Shown: positions 54,864-64,000 of the stretch, piece after piece
Layout of the letters: each line of letters starts with the position of its first letter
Numbering within the stretch: position 1 is the stretch's first letter
Origin: Humulus lupulus
Lineage: Eukaryota > Streptophyta > Magnoliopsida > Rosales > Cannabaceae
Length of the DNA: 64,000 nucleotides
Assembly (NCBI RefSeq): GCF_963169125.1
Contig: NC_084798.1
Span: forward strand, 174,311,980-174,375,979
Direction: 5' to 3'
Notes under the pieces: generated by a model
The model's database searches: none
The model's input: only the letters and a program-made list of their open reading frames with translations
Told to the model about the DNA's origin: nothing
Position numbers and translations under genes: made by a program

Positions 54864-56086
54864 TGTGGATGCTCAAAATTTCGTACTTGTGAAAGGTCCA
54901 AAGCACACGCTAAGGTCCCTTAAACTCCTAAATACATGCTTGTGCCACAAGGCCCTTGGGCCACCATCTTCTCGCAAGGAGGCAAGTGATGCTATTCTCG
55001 GCATGCCTAGCACCCATGCACCCAGCGAGGCCACACATCGTGCAAGAGCCTTTCCCGAGACCCATCTCGCGACTGCCTCCACTCGGCGCACCCAGCGAGG
55101 CCACGACTCACACACCAGGCAGCACCCCGCATCATGCGCATCAGCCCCTCGCGAGACCCAACTTGCGATTGCCTCCACTCAGCGTACCCAGCGAGGCCAC
55201 GGCTCGCACACCAAGCAGCACCCTGCATCACGCGCATCAGCCCCTCGCGAGACCATCTTGCGACAGCCTCCACTCGAGTGGGATCCTTAACATGGCCTCG
55301 CGACATGGGATCCACAATCGCAGGGCCTCACGACACCACCTGGATCCACACGCGTAGGGCCTCGCGACACGCCTCGCGACACCACCTGGGATCCACGCAC
55401 GCGGGGCCTCGCAGCACCACCAGGGCCTCGCGAGGGAGCGCCTCGCCTCGCACGCCCAGGCGTCTTGCGAGGCCATGTCGCCTAGGACACCGATGATCGT
55501 TTCGCGCGCCAGCAAGTGTCTCACCAGGAGTGGCGTCTCGCGCACCTATCACCCACGTCTCGTGGGTGGCCTTGAGGTGTTTCAGGCATCTCGCGCCAAG
55601 GTCCCCACCTTGTGCCAAGATCCCAGTTTCGCGCCATGACCCCTGCATGCACCAGGTGTCTCACACCCTGGACCTCGAGTGGGTGTCTCCTATGAAGACA
55701 TATAGAGACTCCAACATTTAGAGGTAAAATCCCAAGTATAATTCAAAAGGATTGTATCAGTACAATCTTGTACGGGGTACGACCTTTAACACCCTGTATG
55801 TCTGATCCAGATACTCATGCCAGACAAGTAGTGGGAGTACTAGGAGAGGGGACATGGCTTGTATATCTCTGGCCAGATGTCAGGGTTGACACCACCACCA
55901 CCTGCACCACTACGCCTGGCGCCACTCTTCTGACACTCGTACTAAATAAGTAGTGGAGACGTCCCCACGGACCCTGACTATGTACTGGGGCCAACACCAC
56001 TACACCTGATACCACTCTCCTGACAATGTACTTGTGTACAATTTGGTCCCCGGGACCACAATGTATCAGGGGCCATTAGTGCCCAC
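54864..56086 (+). repeat. 5' LTR of W, truncated before its TATA box
   Basis: Aligns with 58715-59886. Similarity stops after GCCCAC (56086), exactly where the intact LTR continues into CTATAAAG. The missing part holds the TATA box, R and U5, about 215 bp. Very rich in CTCGCGA motifs. ORFs in this GC-rich stretch are open in most frames and are not genes. Confidence 0.88.
55075..55275 (+). repeat. 96-bp tandem repeats in W LTR
   Basis: Units starting GCCTCCACTC at 55075, 55171 and 55266, each with CAGCGAGGCCAC and CAGCCCCTCGCGA blocks. The 3' LTR has the same array (about 58925, 59008, 59103), where the first unit has lost about 12 bp. Confidence 0.85.
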
Positions 56087-56099
56087 AATAATGATGATA

Positions 56100-57954
56100 A
56101 GCAAAAAAATAGAGAGAGAAAAGGGATAAGGCCGACGTAAGATGCATGAACTCACCCAAGTGGCGGAGCACACAAGAGTCTCCCCGAGTTCCGACATGGC
56201 GAAATTCCCAAGACCTCTCCAATCAGCCTCAGGAAGATCCGTGGCGACCTGGACATACTGTTTCCCATAAGAGGCTGCCATGCAGCCCACCTAAGGCGCC
56301 CCATCCGAGCCAAGGGCACCTGGCTGGGTAGGGACAGATGACCCGCTCACCAAAGGAGGAAGGGGTGCAGGAAGATCGGAAAAATGAGCCCCCGATGGAC
56401 CAGGATTGAGGGAAGCCCGAGGGAAAGCATCGAAGTCCTCAAAATAGGGACAGACAAAGCCCCTCGGCGTGGCCTGTTGATCGTGGGAGTGGGAGGCCAT
56501 GTCATGGTCTATAGGGGCTAAAGGAGGGCACCCCCTGGGAGACAGAGATGAACAGCGGGGTTGCCTATGTCCTGGGGAGACCCCCTCTGGCACACACTCT
56601 GCCTCACCCCCATCTGAGTGAGGTTCAGCCAAAACAGCCTTTTTCTTCCGCTCAAAAATATGCCACAACAACTCAGGCTCTGAAACCGGGGATAGCTGGT
56701 AACGGTTGAGGTTGGTCACGGTGAAGAGACGTGCAACCAATTTTTTGGCAGGGTCAGCATCGAGAAATTTATCCACTGCATCTGCCTCTGGCCCGAGAAC
56801 ATCGGGCATGGCGAAATTCTCTGCACAATCAACACAGTTGCCGACACGAACATAACTTCCAAAACAGTAAGTTCAAAAAAAAACTTGAAGTACTTACTAG
56901 GAGCTGAGCGAAAGTGCTCACGAACAGAGAGGGGACCCTTCACAAAGAAGAAGTCCTGCTTCCAAGTCCCTAGGTTGGATACAGAACCCTCTATCAAGGA
57001 GACCGAAGAATTGGCTTTTTGCAGGAAATAAAAGCCTTTGGATTTAGGAGTGTGCATGAGGTTGTACATGTACTGCACCTCTTAAGTTGTGGGAGCACGC
57101 CCGTTATGCTCCATATAAGCAATAAAAAGGCAGCTCAAGGTCAGCCAGCTGTTGGGCGCCAACTGGAGCGGAGCGAGGTCAAAATCGTTAAGAACCATGA
57201 CGAAAAACTGGTGTAATGGAATTGTGTCACCCACCTTCAAGATGTGCTCACTCATGGCCACATAACCCTGAGTTGGGCTATCAGCCTGGCACTTGTTCGA
57301 AGGAACATATAACTTGTATTCTGGGCTAACACGGTATTTCTCCGCAAATTCCAGCAATTTATTTTCAGACACATGGGACACTAGGGTGGATGCCAATAGG
57401 GGACCAGGGTCTTGCTTCTTAGGGGCCACTAGTCGCCATGCTTTCTTCAACATATCTGCAAAACCAAAAGAAAAAGGTGAGGTAGAAACAGGGCACTTTA
57501 CCCTCCATTTTTTCTTCCTAGCAAGGGTCTTCCACCGAGGCACCAAGTGTGAAAGTGCTAAGCAAGGGTAGACCGAGAACAAGGGTTGAGGAGAAGACAG
57601 GATGGCCCCATGACAGTCATTAGGGGAAAGCGGGGTAGAAGGCTCAGGTGGGAGATTTCCCTCCATAAACTCCAACTCCCTCTGCAAATCTAAAAGGGTC
57701 ACCCTAAGGTTCGCCATATGGTCGTTAAGGTCAAAGGGGAAAGATATTCAGTCTCCCCTCAAAACTGAGTCTATTTCGCTCTCTACCACCCAAATTTTAT
57801 GTCCAAGTTCAGCCATGTGCTCAAGATGACGAATACGGGCCTACCTCAAGGTGTCGTAGTCTTGGTGAAGGTTGTCTTCAGAGGACTCCAAGTCTGAAGA
57901 TAAGTCTACAAACTCGACCCCCGGAGGAACACCAGATGATCCTTCACATGCCAT
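56100..57954 (-). pseudogene. Antisense gene of W (putative plant transposon protein type)
   Basis: The minus strand starts MACEGSSGVPPGVEFVDLSS at 57954. An acidic start leads to a heptad-like region, then a globular part with ENKLLEFAEKYRVSPEYKLY, HILKVGDTIPLHQFFVMVLN and NSWLTLSCLFIAYMEHNG. This resembles the gypsy-type putative transposon domain in fold-level pattern (a hydrophobic, Pro/Leu-rich segment followed by PNSW). An intron runs from GTAAGT (about 56896) to TTGTGCAG (56823). The last exon (56291-56820) is Pro/Ser-rich. In-frame stops occur near 57842, 57745 and 57081. The gene is cut at 56086 by the W deletion. Function unknown. Confidence 0.65.
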
Positions 57955-58700
57955 GGGACCTCATCTCGTAAGTAAATAAGGTTCACGTATAAATGAGGGG
58001 ATCGCTACAAAACACAAAGGAATGGGCTCAAAACCTCTAGGCACAAGCGCTCTAAATGAACAACTACGGGGTATGAATGAGGGCATGCAACTGGATTAAT
58101 TCACGACGAGCTCAAGCCAAAGTACCCCATCCCGAGTGTTGCTAATTTAGACCCAATAAACATAAGGGAGAAAGAAAGTATACCTCAAGCAAATAAGATT
58201 GGGCTATGTCATGGTCAAAAGGAGGTCGAGGGCCGAAAGCACCGCCGCGGTCGAAGAGAAGCAAGTGGTTGAAAGTAAGCATCTGCAAAAACAAAGGAAA
58301 AAAGTGTTTTGGTCCTAAAGTACCTGCATGGATATAGACATACAAGAAATGAACTCAAATAAATAAATAAAAAAAATCAAAAGTGAGGTTGTGGGGGATT
58401 GAACCCCTTACCTCTTGAAAGTAGCAAGGATCCCAAAACCACTAAGCTGAAGAGGTAAAGTGTAAATAATAGGCTAGATGTGAAAGCTTATTTATAGGAG
58501 TCGCAGGCTCATCTTAACCATCGAACCTAGAGATTGATCAATGGCCAAGAAGGGATCTTGGCATCTAGATTGGGATCCACGAAGCAAGACGATAGACTCA
58601 CGATCAATCTCAAGAAATCATAAGGATCACCACTAACACCATCCGTGCTTTCAAGACACCATATCGAAAAGTCTACCAGAGCACCTAAAGGCCCTCTCCT
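57955..58700. other. Promoter-side region of the W antisense gene
   Basis: No ORF of note; the 67-codon frame at 58142-58345 (minus) matches nothing I know. Contains the minus-strand TATA box at 58489 and probably the first non-coding exon and intron of the antisense transcript. Confidence 0.5.
58489..58496 (-). promoter_or_regulatory. TATA box of the W antisense gene
   Basis: The minus strand reads CTCCTATAAATAAGC about 535 bp before the ATG at 57954. Placement relative to the 3' LTR and the gene mirrors element b. Confidence 0.6.
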
Positions 58701-58714
58701 AGACTGGGGGCAAG
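58701..58714 (+). other. Polypurine tract of W
   Basis: AGACTGGGGGCAAG directly precedes the 3' LTR start TGTGGATGCTA. Confidence 0.75.
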
Positions 58715-60101
58715 TGTGGATGCTAAAAATTCCATACTTGTGAAAGGTCCAAAGCGCACGCTAAGGTCCCCTAAACGCCAAAATACAAGCTTGTGCCACA
58801 AGGCCCTTAGGCCACCATCTTCTCGCAAGGAGGCAAGTGATGCTACTCTCGGCGTGCCTAGCACCCATGCACCCAGCGAGACCACATCTCGTGCAAGAGC
58901 CTCTTGCGAGACCCATCTCGCGACTACCTCCACTCGGCGCACCCAGCGAGGCCATGGCTCACACACCAGGCAGCGCCCCGCGTCACGCGCATCAGCCCCT
59001 CGCGATTGCCTCCACTCGGTGCACCCAACGAGGCCACAGCTCGCACACCAGGCAGCGCCCCGTGTCACGCGCATCAGCCCCTCGCAAGACCATCTCATGA
59101 CTGCCTCCACTCGAGTGGGATCCTTAACATGGCCTCGTGACATGGGATCCACGCGTGCAGCGCCTCGCAACACCACCTAGGATCCGCGTGCGAGGCCTCG
59201 CGAGGGAGCGTCTCGCGCCTCCAAGGTCTCGCGAAGGAGCACCTCGCCTTACACGCACAGGCATCTTGCAAGGCCACGTCGCCTCGAACACCCACGACCG
59301 TTTTGCGCACCAGAAAGTGTCTCGCCAGGAGTGGTGTCTCGCGCACCTATCACCCACGTCTCGTGGGTGGGCTTTAGGTGTTTCAGGCATCTTGCACCAA
59401 GGGCCCCGCCTTGCGCCAAGAGCCCCGTTTCGTGCCACAATCCCTGCATGCACCAGGTGTCTCGCACCCTGCACCTCAGGTGGGTGTCTCCTATGAAGAC
59501 CTATAGAGACTCCAACATTTAGAGGTAAAAGCCCAAGTATAATTCAAAAGGATCGTACCAGTACGATCTTGTACGGGGTATGACCTTTAACACCCTGTAT
59601 GTCTGATCCGGATACTCATGCTAGACAAGTAGTGGGAGTACTAGGAGAGGGGACATGGCATGTATGTCTCTGGCCAGATGTCAGAGTCGACACCACCACC
59701 ACCTGCACCACTACGCCTGGCGCCACTCCTCTGACACTCGTACTAGATAAGTAGTGGAGACGTCCCCACGGACCCTGACTATGTACTGGGGCCAACACCA
59801 CTACACCTGATACCACTCTCTTGGCAATGTACTTGTGTACAATCTGGTCCCCTGGACCACAATGTATCAGGGGCCATTAGAGCCCACTATAAAGGGAATC
59901 CCACTTCAACATTGAAGGGGGTTTGAAAAAACACTGTAGCTTGAGACAACAAAGGAATACAAGTTATTTTCCCATTTTTTTCTTCTGCAACTATTTTTTA
60001 AGTTTCTAAGTCTCTAATTACATTGTTGAAGTTTTTCATTGATAAGCGATAGACTTCGATTTTTCTAACTTAATTTCATTGACGAGTTCTCACCATCAAC
60101 A
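58715..60101 (+). repeat. 3' LTR of W, full length
   Basis: 1387 bp with TG...CA ends. The TATA box is at 59888-59894, followed by an R/U5 absent from the 5' copy. Differences from the 5' copy are often C-to-T or G-to-A at CpG positions. Confidence 0.9.
59888..59894 (+). promoter_or_regulatory. TATA box of W 3' LTR
   Basis: TATAAAG in CCCACTATAAAGGGAATCCC, close to the U3/R boundary. It is the only intact promoter of W and points out of the element to the right. Confidence 0.6.
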
Positions 60102-60268
60102 GAACCTACCAAGTCCCGTCCATTTCTGGGCAATATTGAAGATATTTACGAAAATGCCACAGTCATACAAACTAGGCATCAGCATGCTCACCAGTCTGCA
60201 CCCTCGCGTGCGCATCTGACCGAGCACCATCTTACCTTGTAACATGCCCTCAAGGCTGACATGTTACA
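60102..60268 (-). repeat. 5' LTR of Y, last piece
   Basis: Starts with the right-hand GAACC duplication, aligns with 6378-6544 and ends CATGTTACA. This is the right end of Y. Confidence 0.85.
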
Positions 60269-60737
60269 CATAGCAGGGGCGCATGGTTGTAGGCTAGGGT
60301 GCGCAGGGACCTGGCTGGGCGCAATGGCATTGTGCCTGGTGTAGGGGCGTAGCTGGCATGCATGCACGGATTGGGCTGATGTGCAGGGGTGCGACTGCGG
60401 TAGCGGGTAGGTGTAGTGCCTGGCAGGTGCGAACGGGCTGGCTGGCACAGCTTAGGGCTAGGCTTGGGCTTGGGGTCTGGGCTTGAGCCACAACAGAATT
60501 TTACCCATAATTTTTAAAGAAAAAATTACAAAATTCCTATGCCCCAAAATGGCTTACATTTTTCATCTAGAAATTTTAAGAACAATTCCTAAACCCAAAA
60601 ACATCATTATAAAAACAACCCTTAAGATTCTATCATCATGAAAATAGACATCCATCCATTCAAACATATATCACATATAATATAAAAATTCATATAATCC
60701 CACACAGCAATTAATAATATGTATAGATTAATGATCT
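60269..60737 (-). other. Leader-like segment of a copia-type element, no gene
   Basis: GC-rich GGCGC/GCAGGG motifs up to about 60490, then AT-rich sequence. In the orientation of the adjoining LTR it corresponds to the region after the primer site. The minus-strand frame 60294-60491 is low-complexity (Ala/Pro/Cys/His-rich) and not convincing. Y probably landed in or next to this element. Confidence 0.45.
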
Positions 60738-60749
60738 GCTCTGGTACCA
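60738..60749 (-). other. Primer binding site of copia-type element
   Basis: The minus strand reads TGGTACCAGAGC, one base from the iMet site, two bases inside the LTR that starts at 60752. Confidence 0.75.
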
Positions 60750-61497
60750 ATTGTTGGAAAAACATTTAGAGCATGCAGCGAAATTAGCGAGGTAGGCCCA
60801 CTGTATACAACAATAAAAAATTTCATTAATCATATAAACAGTTTATATGATCAAGAAAACAATCCATAAACATTAACATACAATATTATTAATCATGCAA
60901 CAAGTATATAAATATACAATATATTTATATATAACATATAAACACAAAAAATTTAAGAACATAAACAATTACATCTTGAAGCCTATCAAGTGTCCTTGAG
61001 TCTTTTTGTATATTTTTTGATCTTCCTATCCAAAGCTTTGAGCACTCAAACCACGATCTTCCGGAGTGTTCTCTATGTTGGGAAAACTTGTACAGGATCT
61101 TGTTTATTTTCATGTAGATCTTATATTAAATGAATTAATGTAAGAAAACCTAAAACATATTTCTAAAATAGAATTCATACAGAGATAATGATAAGAACAC
61201 TTACATTATACGCAGTGAAATAATAGAGTCATTCCTTCTGTTTCTCTAACCCTTGTATCCTTTCAGTCGTAGAGTATTACCAAGAAACTGAACCGTTCTT
61301 CAATTTTCTTCACAGTCTTCCAAAGTATCCTTAGAATCACCTAGACTAGGGTGGACAATTATCAACACATGAGATAGATACAAAGAGAAGAAGAGAAAAG
61401 AGTAATGAGGCTTAGAAAAGGACTTATGCAGTAGAGAGAATCTAAACCTATAAGAAACTTGTGATTCAACTTATGATTTCAACTCTCACTTAGCATT

Positions 61498-61507
61498 CCT
61501 TTTATAA
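61498..61507 (-). promoter_or_regulatory. TATA box of the copia-type LTR
   Basis: The minus strand reads TTATAAAAGG, within GAGCTTATAAAAGGAATGC. The foldback element lies about 70 bp upstream of it. Confidence 0.55.
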
Positions 61508-61575
61508 GCTCAATTAGGTCACGTATTTAATTAAAAAAATAGGGTAGGTAACCATTTGGTACCCTCTGTTTTTGC

Positions 61576-61888
61576 AAAGTATCATTTTGGTACCCTCTAT
61601 TTTCAATAATGCTCATATGGTACCCTGTATTTTAAAATCGTACATATTTGGTACCCTAAACTCAAATTTAATTAATAAAATTTTACCAATTTAATCAAAC
61701 TGCTGTCAATTATGTAAGTTCCAAATTTAAATTTAATTACTTAATTACATATAACTGATGACAGTTTGATCATATTGACAAAATTTTATCTATCAAATGT
61801 GAGTCTAGGGTATCAAATATGTACGATTTTAAAATACAGGGTACCATATGAGCATTATTGAAAATAGAGGGTACCAAAATGATACTTT
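61576..61888. repeat. Foldback (MITE-like) inverted repeat in the copia-type LTR
   Basis: The arms start AAAGTATCATTTTGGTACCC on the left and end with the reverse complement at 61888. They pair over almost the whole 313 bp, apart from scattered mismatches (for example GGTACCC against GGTATCA). The GGTACC motif recurs at regular spacing. There is no ORF. An extra GGTACCCTCTG unit at 61557 suggests that the right side is slightly shorter than the left. Confidence 0.88.
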
Positions 61889-63300
61889 AAATTTATCATG
61901 AGTATTAATCATAGATATTAATCATAACAGCCAATAATCAGCCCTAGGTCGAAATTATCATGGGCTTTAGGCCCGTGAAATTTCTCATTTAATTATAAGC
62001 TCGTTGGACTTAAAATCAAAGCCTGTATTATTTTCTATTGATTTAATTAATTAAATAACTATTCAATTCCTTTATCAGATTAATTATTTATAATGTGAAC
62101 CTTGATTTAAACTTATTTATTAATTTAGATACAAATTTATCTGAATTAATAAATCTGCCCTAATTTCTTTTTTCTTCTCTAAATTGTATAACTCTGTGAA
62201 ACTATCCAAAATTGACCTGGTCAACTTTGATAATTCTAATTGATAATTAAATCAATTAATTGAGACTATTTAGATGATTTTATCCAAGGTATAGTGGGGA
62301 CTATGGGCCTATGAAATCAAGCTCCAATAAGTTATCATAAATCTAACAAATAAATTTACTAACTTATTAATTCCTCGTGACTCCACTAAATGCTTGGAAT
62401 TGCACTCTTGAATACATAGAACGATCTATAAGCAATATAGATACGTTATTAATTATCAATTGTTACAACCATAATTGTCACTCAATCCTCTATAGACGGT
62501 CTACAATGAGATGAGACTTAAATACAGTTTTATCCCTCATTGTATTTTATCCTTAAAACACTTAGTTCCTTGTAAATGATATTTCAGTAAACTAATATTA
62601 ATTACTGAAATGAGATCTCTATCATTTAGCACCTTGAACCAAACTAAAAGGAAACCATTGTTTCACTTCTTCATTAGAAGATATAGATGTTTATATCTAT
62701 GATTAATACTCCCACTCAATTATACTACCGAGTTCCCAAGATGTAAGTATGGGCTAGTCCGTAGGGTAAGCTGGTAACGAACAAGTCAAAGAAGTCAAAT
62801 AATACAATTAGTTAGAATACTAACCACTCAGAATTGAGATTGAATTGACCTATGGTCAACTATATGATATGACTAGAATAGATAATAATAGTATGTTTAC
62901 TTATCCTATCTACTGTCAATATCGGTCCAATCCGATGTAACAAATACATCCGATCTTATCTACTTTGCTAATGTTCTGGAAAGAACATAACACTGCGATG
63001 TGTAAGTAGATCATATCGTAGATTGGCAAGTCAGTGTAAATCTTGTGCACTAACTAATCTTAGGACTAACTTATATTTGAACATATAATCATATTTATAT
63101 TCAACTATGATTACGTCACTATAAATACGATTAGCTATATGCTCAGGATTTAATAAAAGTTTATATTAAACAAAAAATCATGAAAATAAAACGTGTGAGC
63201 AAAGTGATTGACCAAGTCAAAAAGTGATTTCTATTCTTTTATTGATAATAAATGAGATTACAAAGAAATTGAGTTTTAATTAGAGCATAAAATCCCAACA

Positions 63301-64000
63301 CTCTACACCTCAAGATGTGTGTGGGCACATAGAGAACATGATTTTGTATTTTTAGGAATCATAAGTAGTTCTCAACACATGAGAACTTGAATTATGGTCT
63401 GAGAATGGCTAGAATAAAAAAGAAGAAGAAAATTTTTTTGTCTAACAAAAAATCTGAGAACTTTTCTAAATTGTATCTGCATTGTATATTGTGTCATTCT
63501 TCTCTTTAATCTATATCATATATATATATATAGATAATTTTATTACTTTATTATTCCTAATAATAATATTAATATAATAAAATATCATAATGATGATAGG
63601 ATTTGATTTAGGTAAATACCTAACTTACCAAATTTGAAAATTTTATTTTCAAATTATTAATTAATTAAATAAATAAAATAAAAACAACACTAATACAATA
63701 TCAGTGTATACACGCATGGCACAGTCCTTGGACTGTGGCATGCGTGGACTGCAATATCTTCTTCAGGGATAGTGTATTTTTCTTTTATTCAATTATTTAA
63801 TTAAAATCAATCTTCCACAAAATAAAGTATTTGTCTTTTTAAGGAAAAGATGACAACCATATTTCAAAATTTAAATTTTAAATTCAAAATTCAAATTGAT
63901 GATCATCATTATCATCATCTTTTAAAATTCAATAAATCAAAAACAATTTTTGACTTATCAATTTTATTTTCTCTCACTCAAATAAAATAATTAATTTCAA
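63301..64000. other. AT-rich sequence right of the copia-type LTR
   Basis: About 700 bp, strongly AT-rich with (AT)n and ATTAATT runs. No ORF of useful length, no LTR boundary and no RNA gene seen. It could be the target of the copia-type element or part of an older repeat. Confidence 0.6.

Larger units (their letters stand above)
54864..60101 (+). mobile_element. Element W: internally deleted Tat-like LTR retrotransposon with antisense gene
   Basis: Starts TGTGGATGCTC and ends CCATCAACA. The perfect 5-bp duplication GAACC flanks it (54859-54863, 60102-60106), and the unoccupied site is at 6378-6382 in the left Y LTR. A polypurine tract before the right LTR (58701-58714) shows plus orientation. 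The left LTR is truncated and the primer site, gag and pol are missing. What remains inside is a minus-strand gene (56100-57954), in the position typical of Tat-lineage antisense ORFs. Confidence 0.9.
5531..60268 (-). mobile_element. Element Y: non-autonomous LTR retrotransposon hosting the rest of the nest
   Basis: Two copies of one LTR, reading TGTCACGAGCC...CATGTTACA on the plus strand, flank a short interior. The left LTR (5531-6544) is cut on its left by X. The right LTR starts at 11733 and ends at 60268, split by the CACTA element and W. The primer site left of the right LTR and the polypurine tract right of the left LTR both place Y on the minus strand. With the solo LTR removed the interior is only about 2.7 kb. 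I recognise no gag or pol domain in it on either strand, so Y resembles the large non-coding, LARD-type derivatives. Confidence 0.8.
60752..63300 (-). repeat. Ty1/copia-type LTR (5' LTR of a minus-strand element)
   Basis: Plus-strand ends TGTTGGAAAA and AATCCCAACA form a 6-bp terminal inverted repeat (TGTTGG/CCAACA). Read on the minus strand it opens TGTTGGGATTTTATGCTC, a start I associate with plant copia LTRs. The primer site on the left makes it the 5' LTR. At 2549 bp it is long, partly because of a nested foldback element. No partner LTR is in the window, and I could not identify a target duplication. Confidence 0.75.

Noticed and set aside
54856..55545. Several overlapping ORFs over 100 codons on both strands, repeated at 58685-59522
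   Set aside because: The W LTR is GC-rich with tandem repeats, so most frames are open. No domain is visible and the set recurs in the other LTR.

Overview
This is nuclear DNA from a flowering plant, probably a eudicot; the species cannot be fixed from the sequence. The evidence is the content: plant Ty3/gypsy retrotransposons of the Tekay-like (chromodomain) and Tat/Retand-like (two RNase H domains plus an antisense gene) types, a Ty1/copia-type LTR, and a CACTA (En/Spm) DNA transposon with TNP2-type and Transposase_24/DUF8039/Ulp1-type genes. I found no host gene, no tRNA or rRNA gene and nothing bacterial. Essentially all 64 kb is one multi-level nest of mobile elements.

Layout. 1-5530: the 3' part of a decayed Tekay-like gypsy element (X), split by a solo LTR (453-2379, target duplication ATGGA). 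X appears inserted in the left LTR of a minus-strand, apparently non-coding LTR element (Y), which runs from about 5531 to 60268. The short Y interior (6545-11732) holds a second solo LTR (8033-10487, duplication CTCCC). The right LTR of Y (starting 11733) is split by a 42-kb CACTA insertion (12208-54325, duplication AGT) and by a deleted Tat-like element W (54864-60101, duplication GAACC), and ends at 60268. The left Y LTR preserves the unoccupied CACTA site (5845-5847) and W site (6378-6382).

The CACTA element is itself filled by three complete LTR retrotransposons: element a (13449-23131, minus, Tekay-like, decayed, duplication TGCAT), element b (25680-40255, minus, Tat/Retand-like with a plus-strand antisense gene, duplication CAACA) and element c (43347-52997, plus, Tekay-like, nearly intact, duplication CAAAG). 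Without them the CACTA element is about 8.2 kb and carries two decayed minus-strand genes: TNP2-like transposase, then a Transposase_24/DUF8039/Ulp1-protease gene. The order of events can be read directly: Y, then CACTA and W, then a, b and c. By eye the LTR pairs differ at about 9 of 2346 sites in c and 10 of 891 in b, and by clearly more in a.

Right of Y (60269-64000) lie a leader-like segment, a tRNA-iMet-type primer site and a 2.5-kb Ty1/copia-type LTR (60752-63300, minus) that carries a foldback element just upstream of its TATA box, followed by AT-rich sequence.

The most interesting content is: the antisense genes of b and W, each with its own TATA box beside the 3' LTR and retained in W after gag-pol was lost; a tandem array in b built from a piece of its own gag; an unrecognised leader ORF in element a; and a near-intact young element c stopped by one nonsense codon just before the reverse transcriptase active site.
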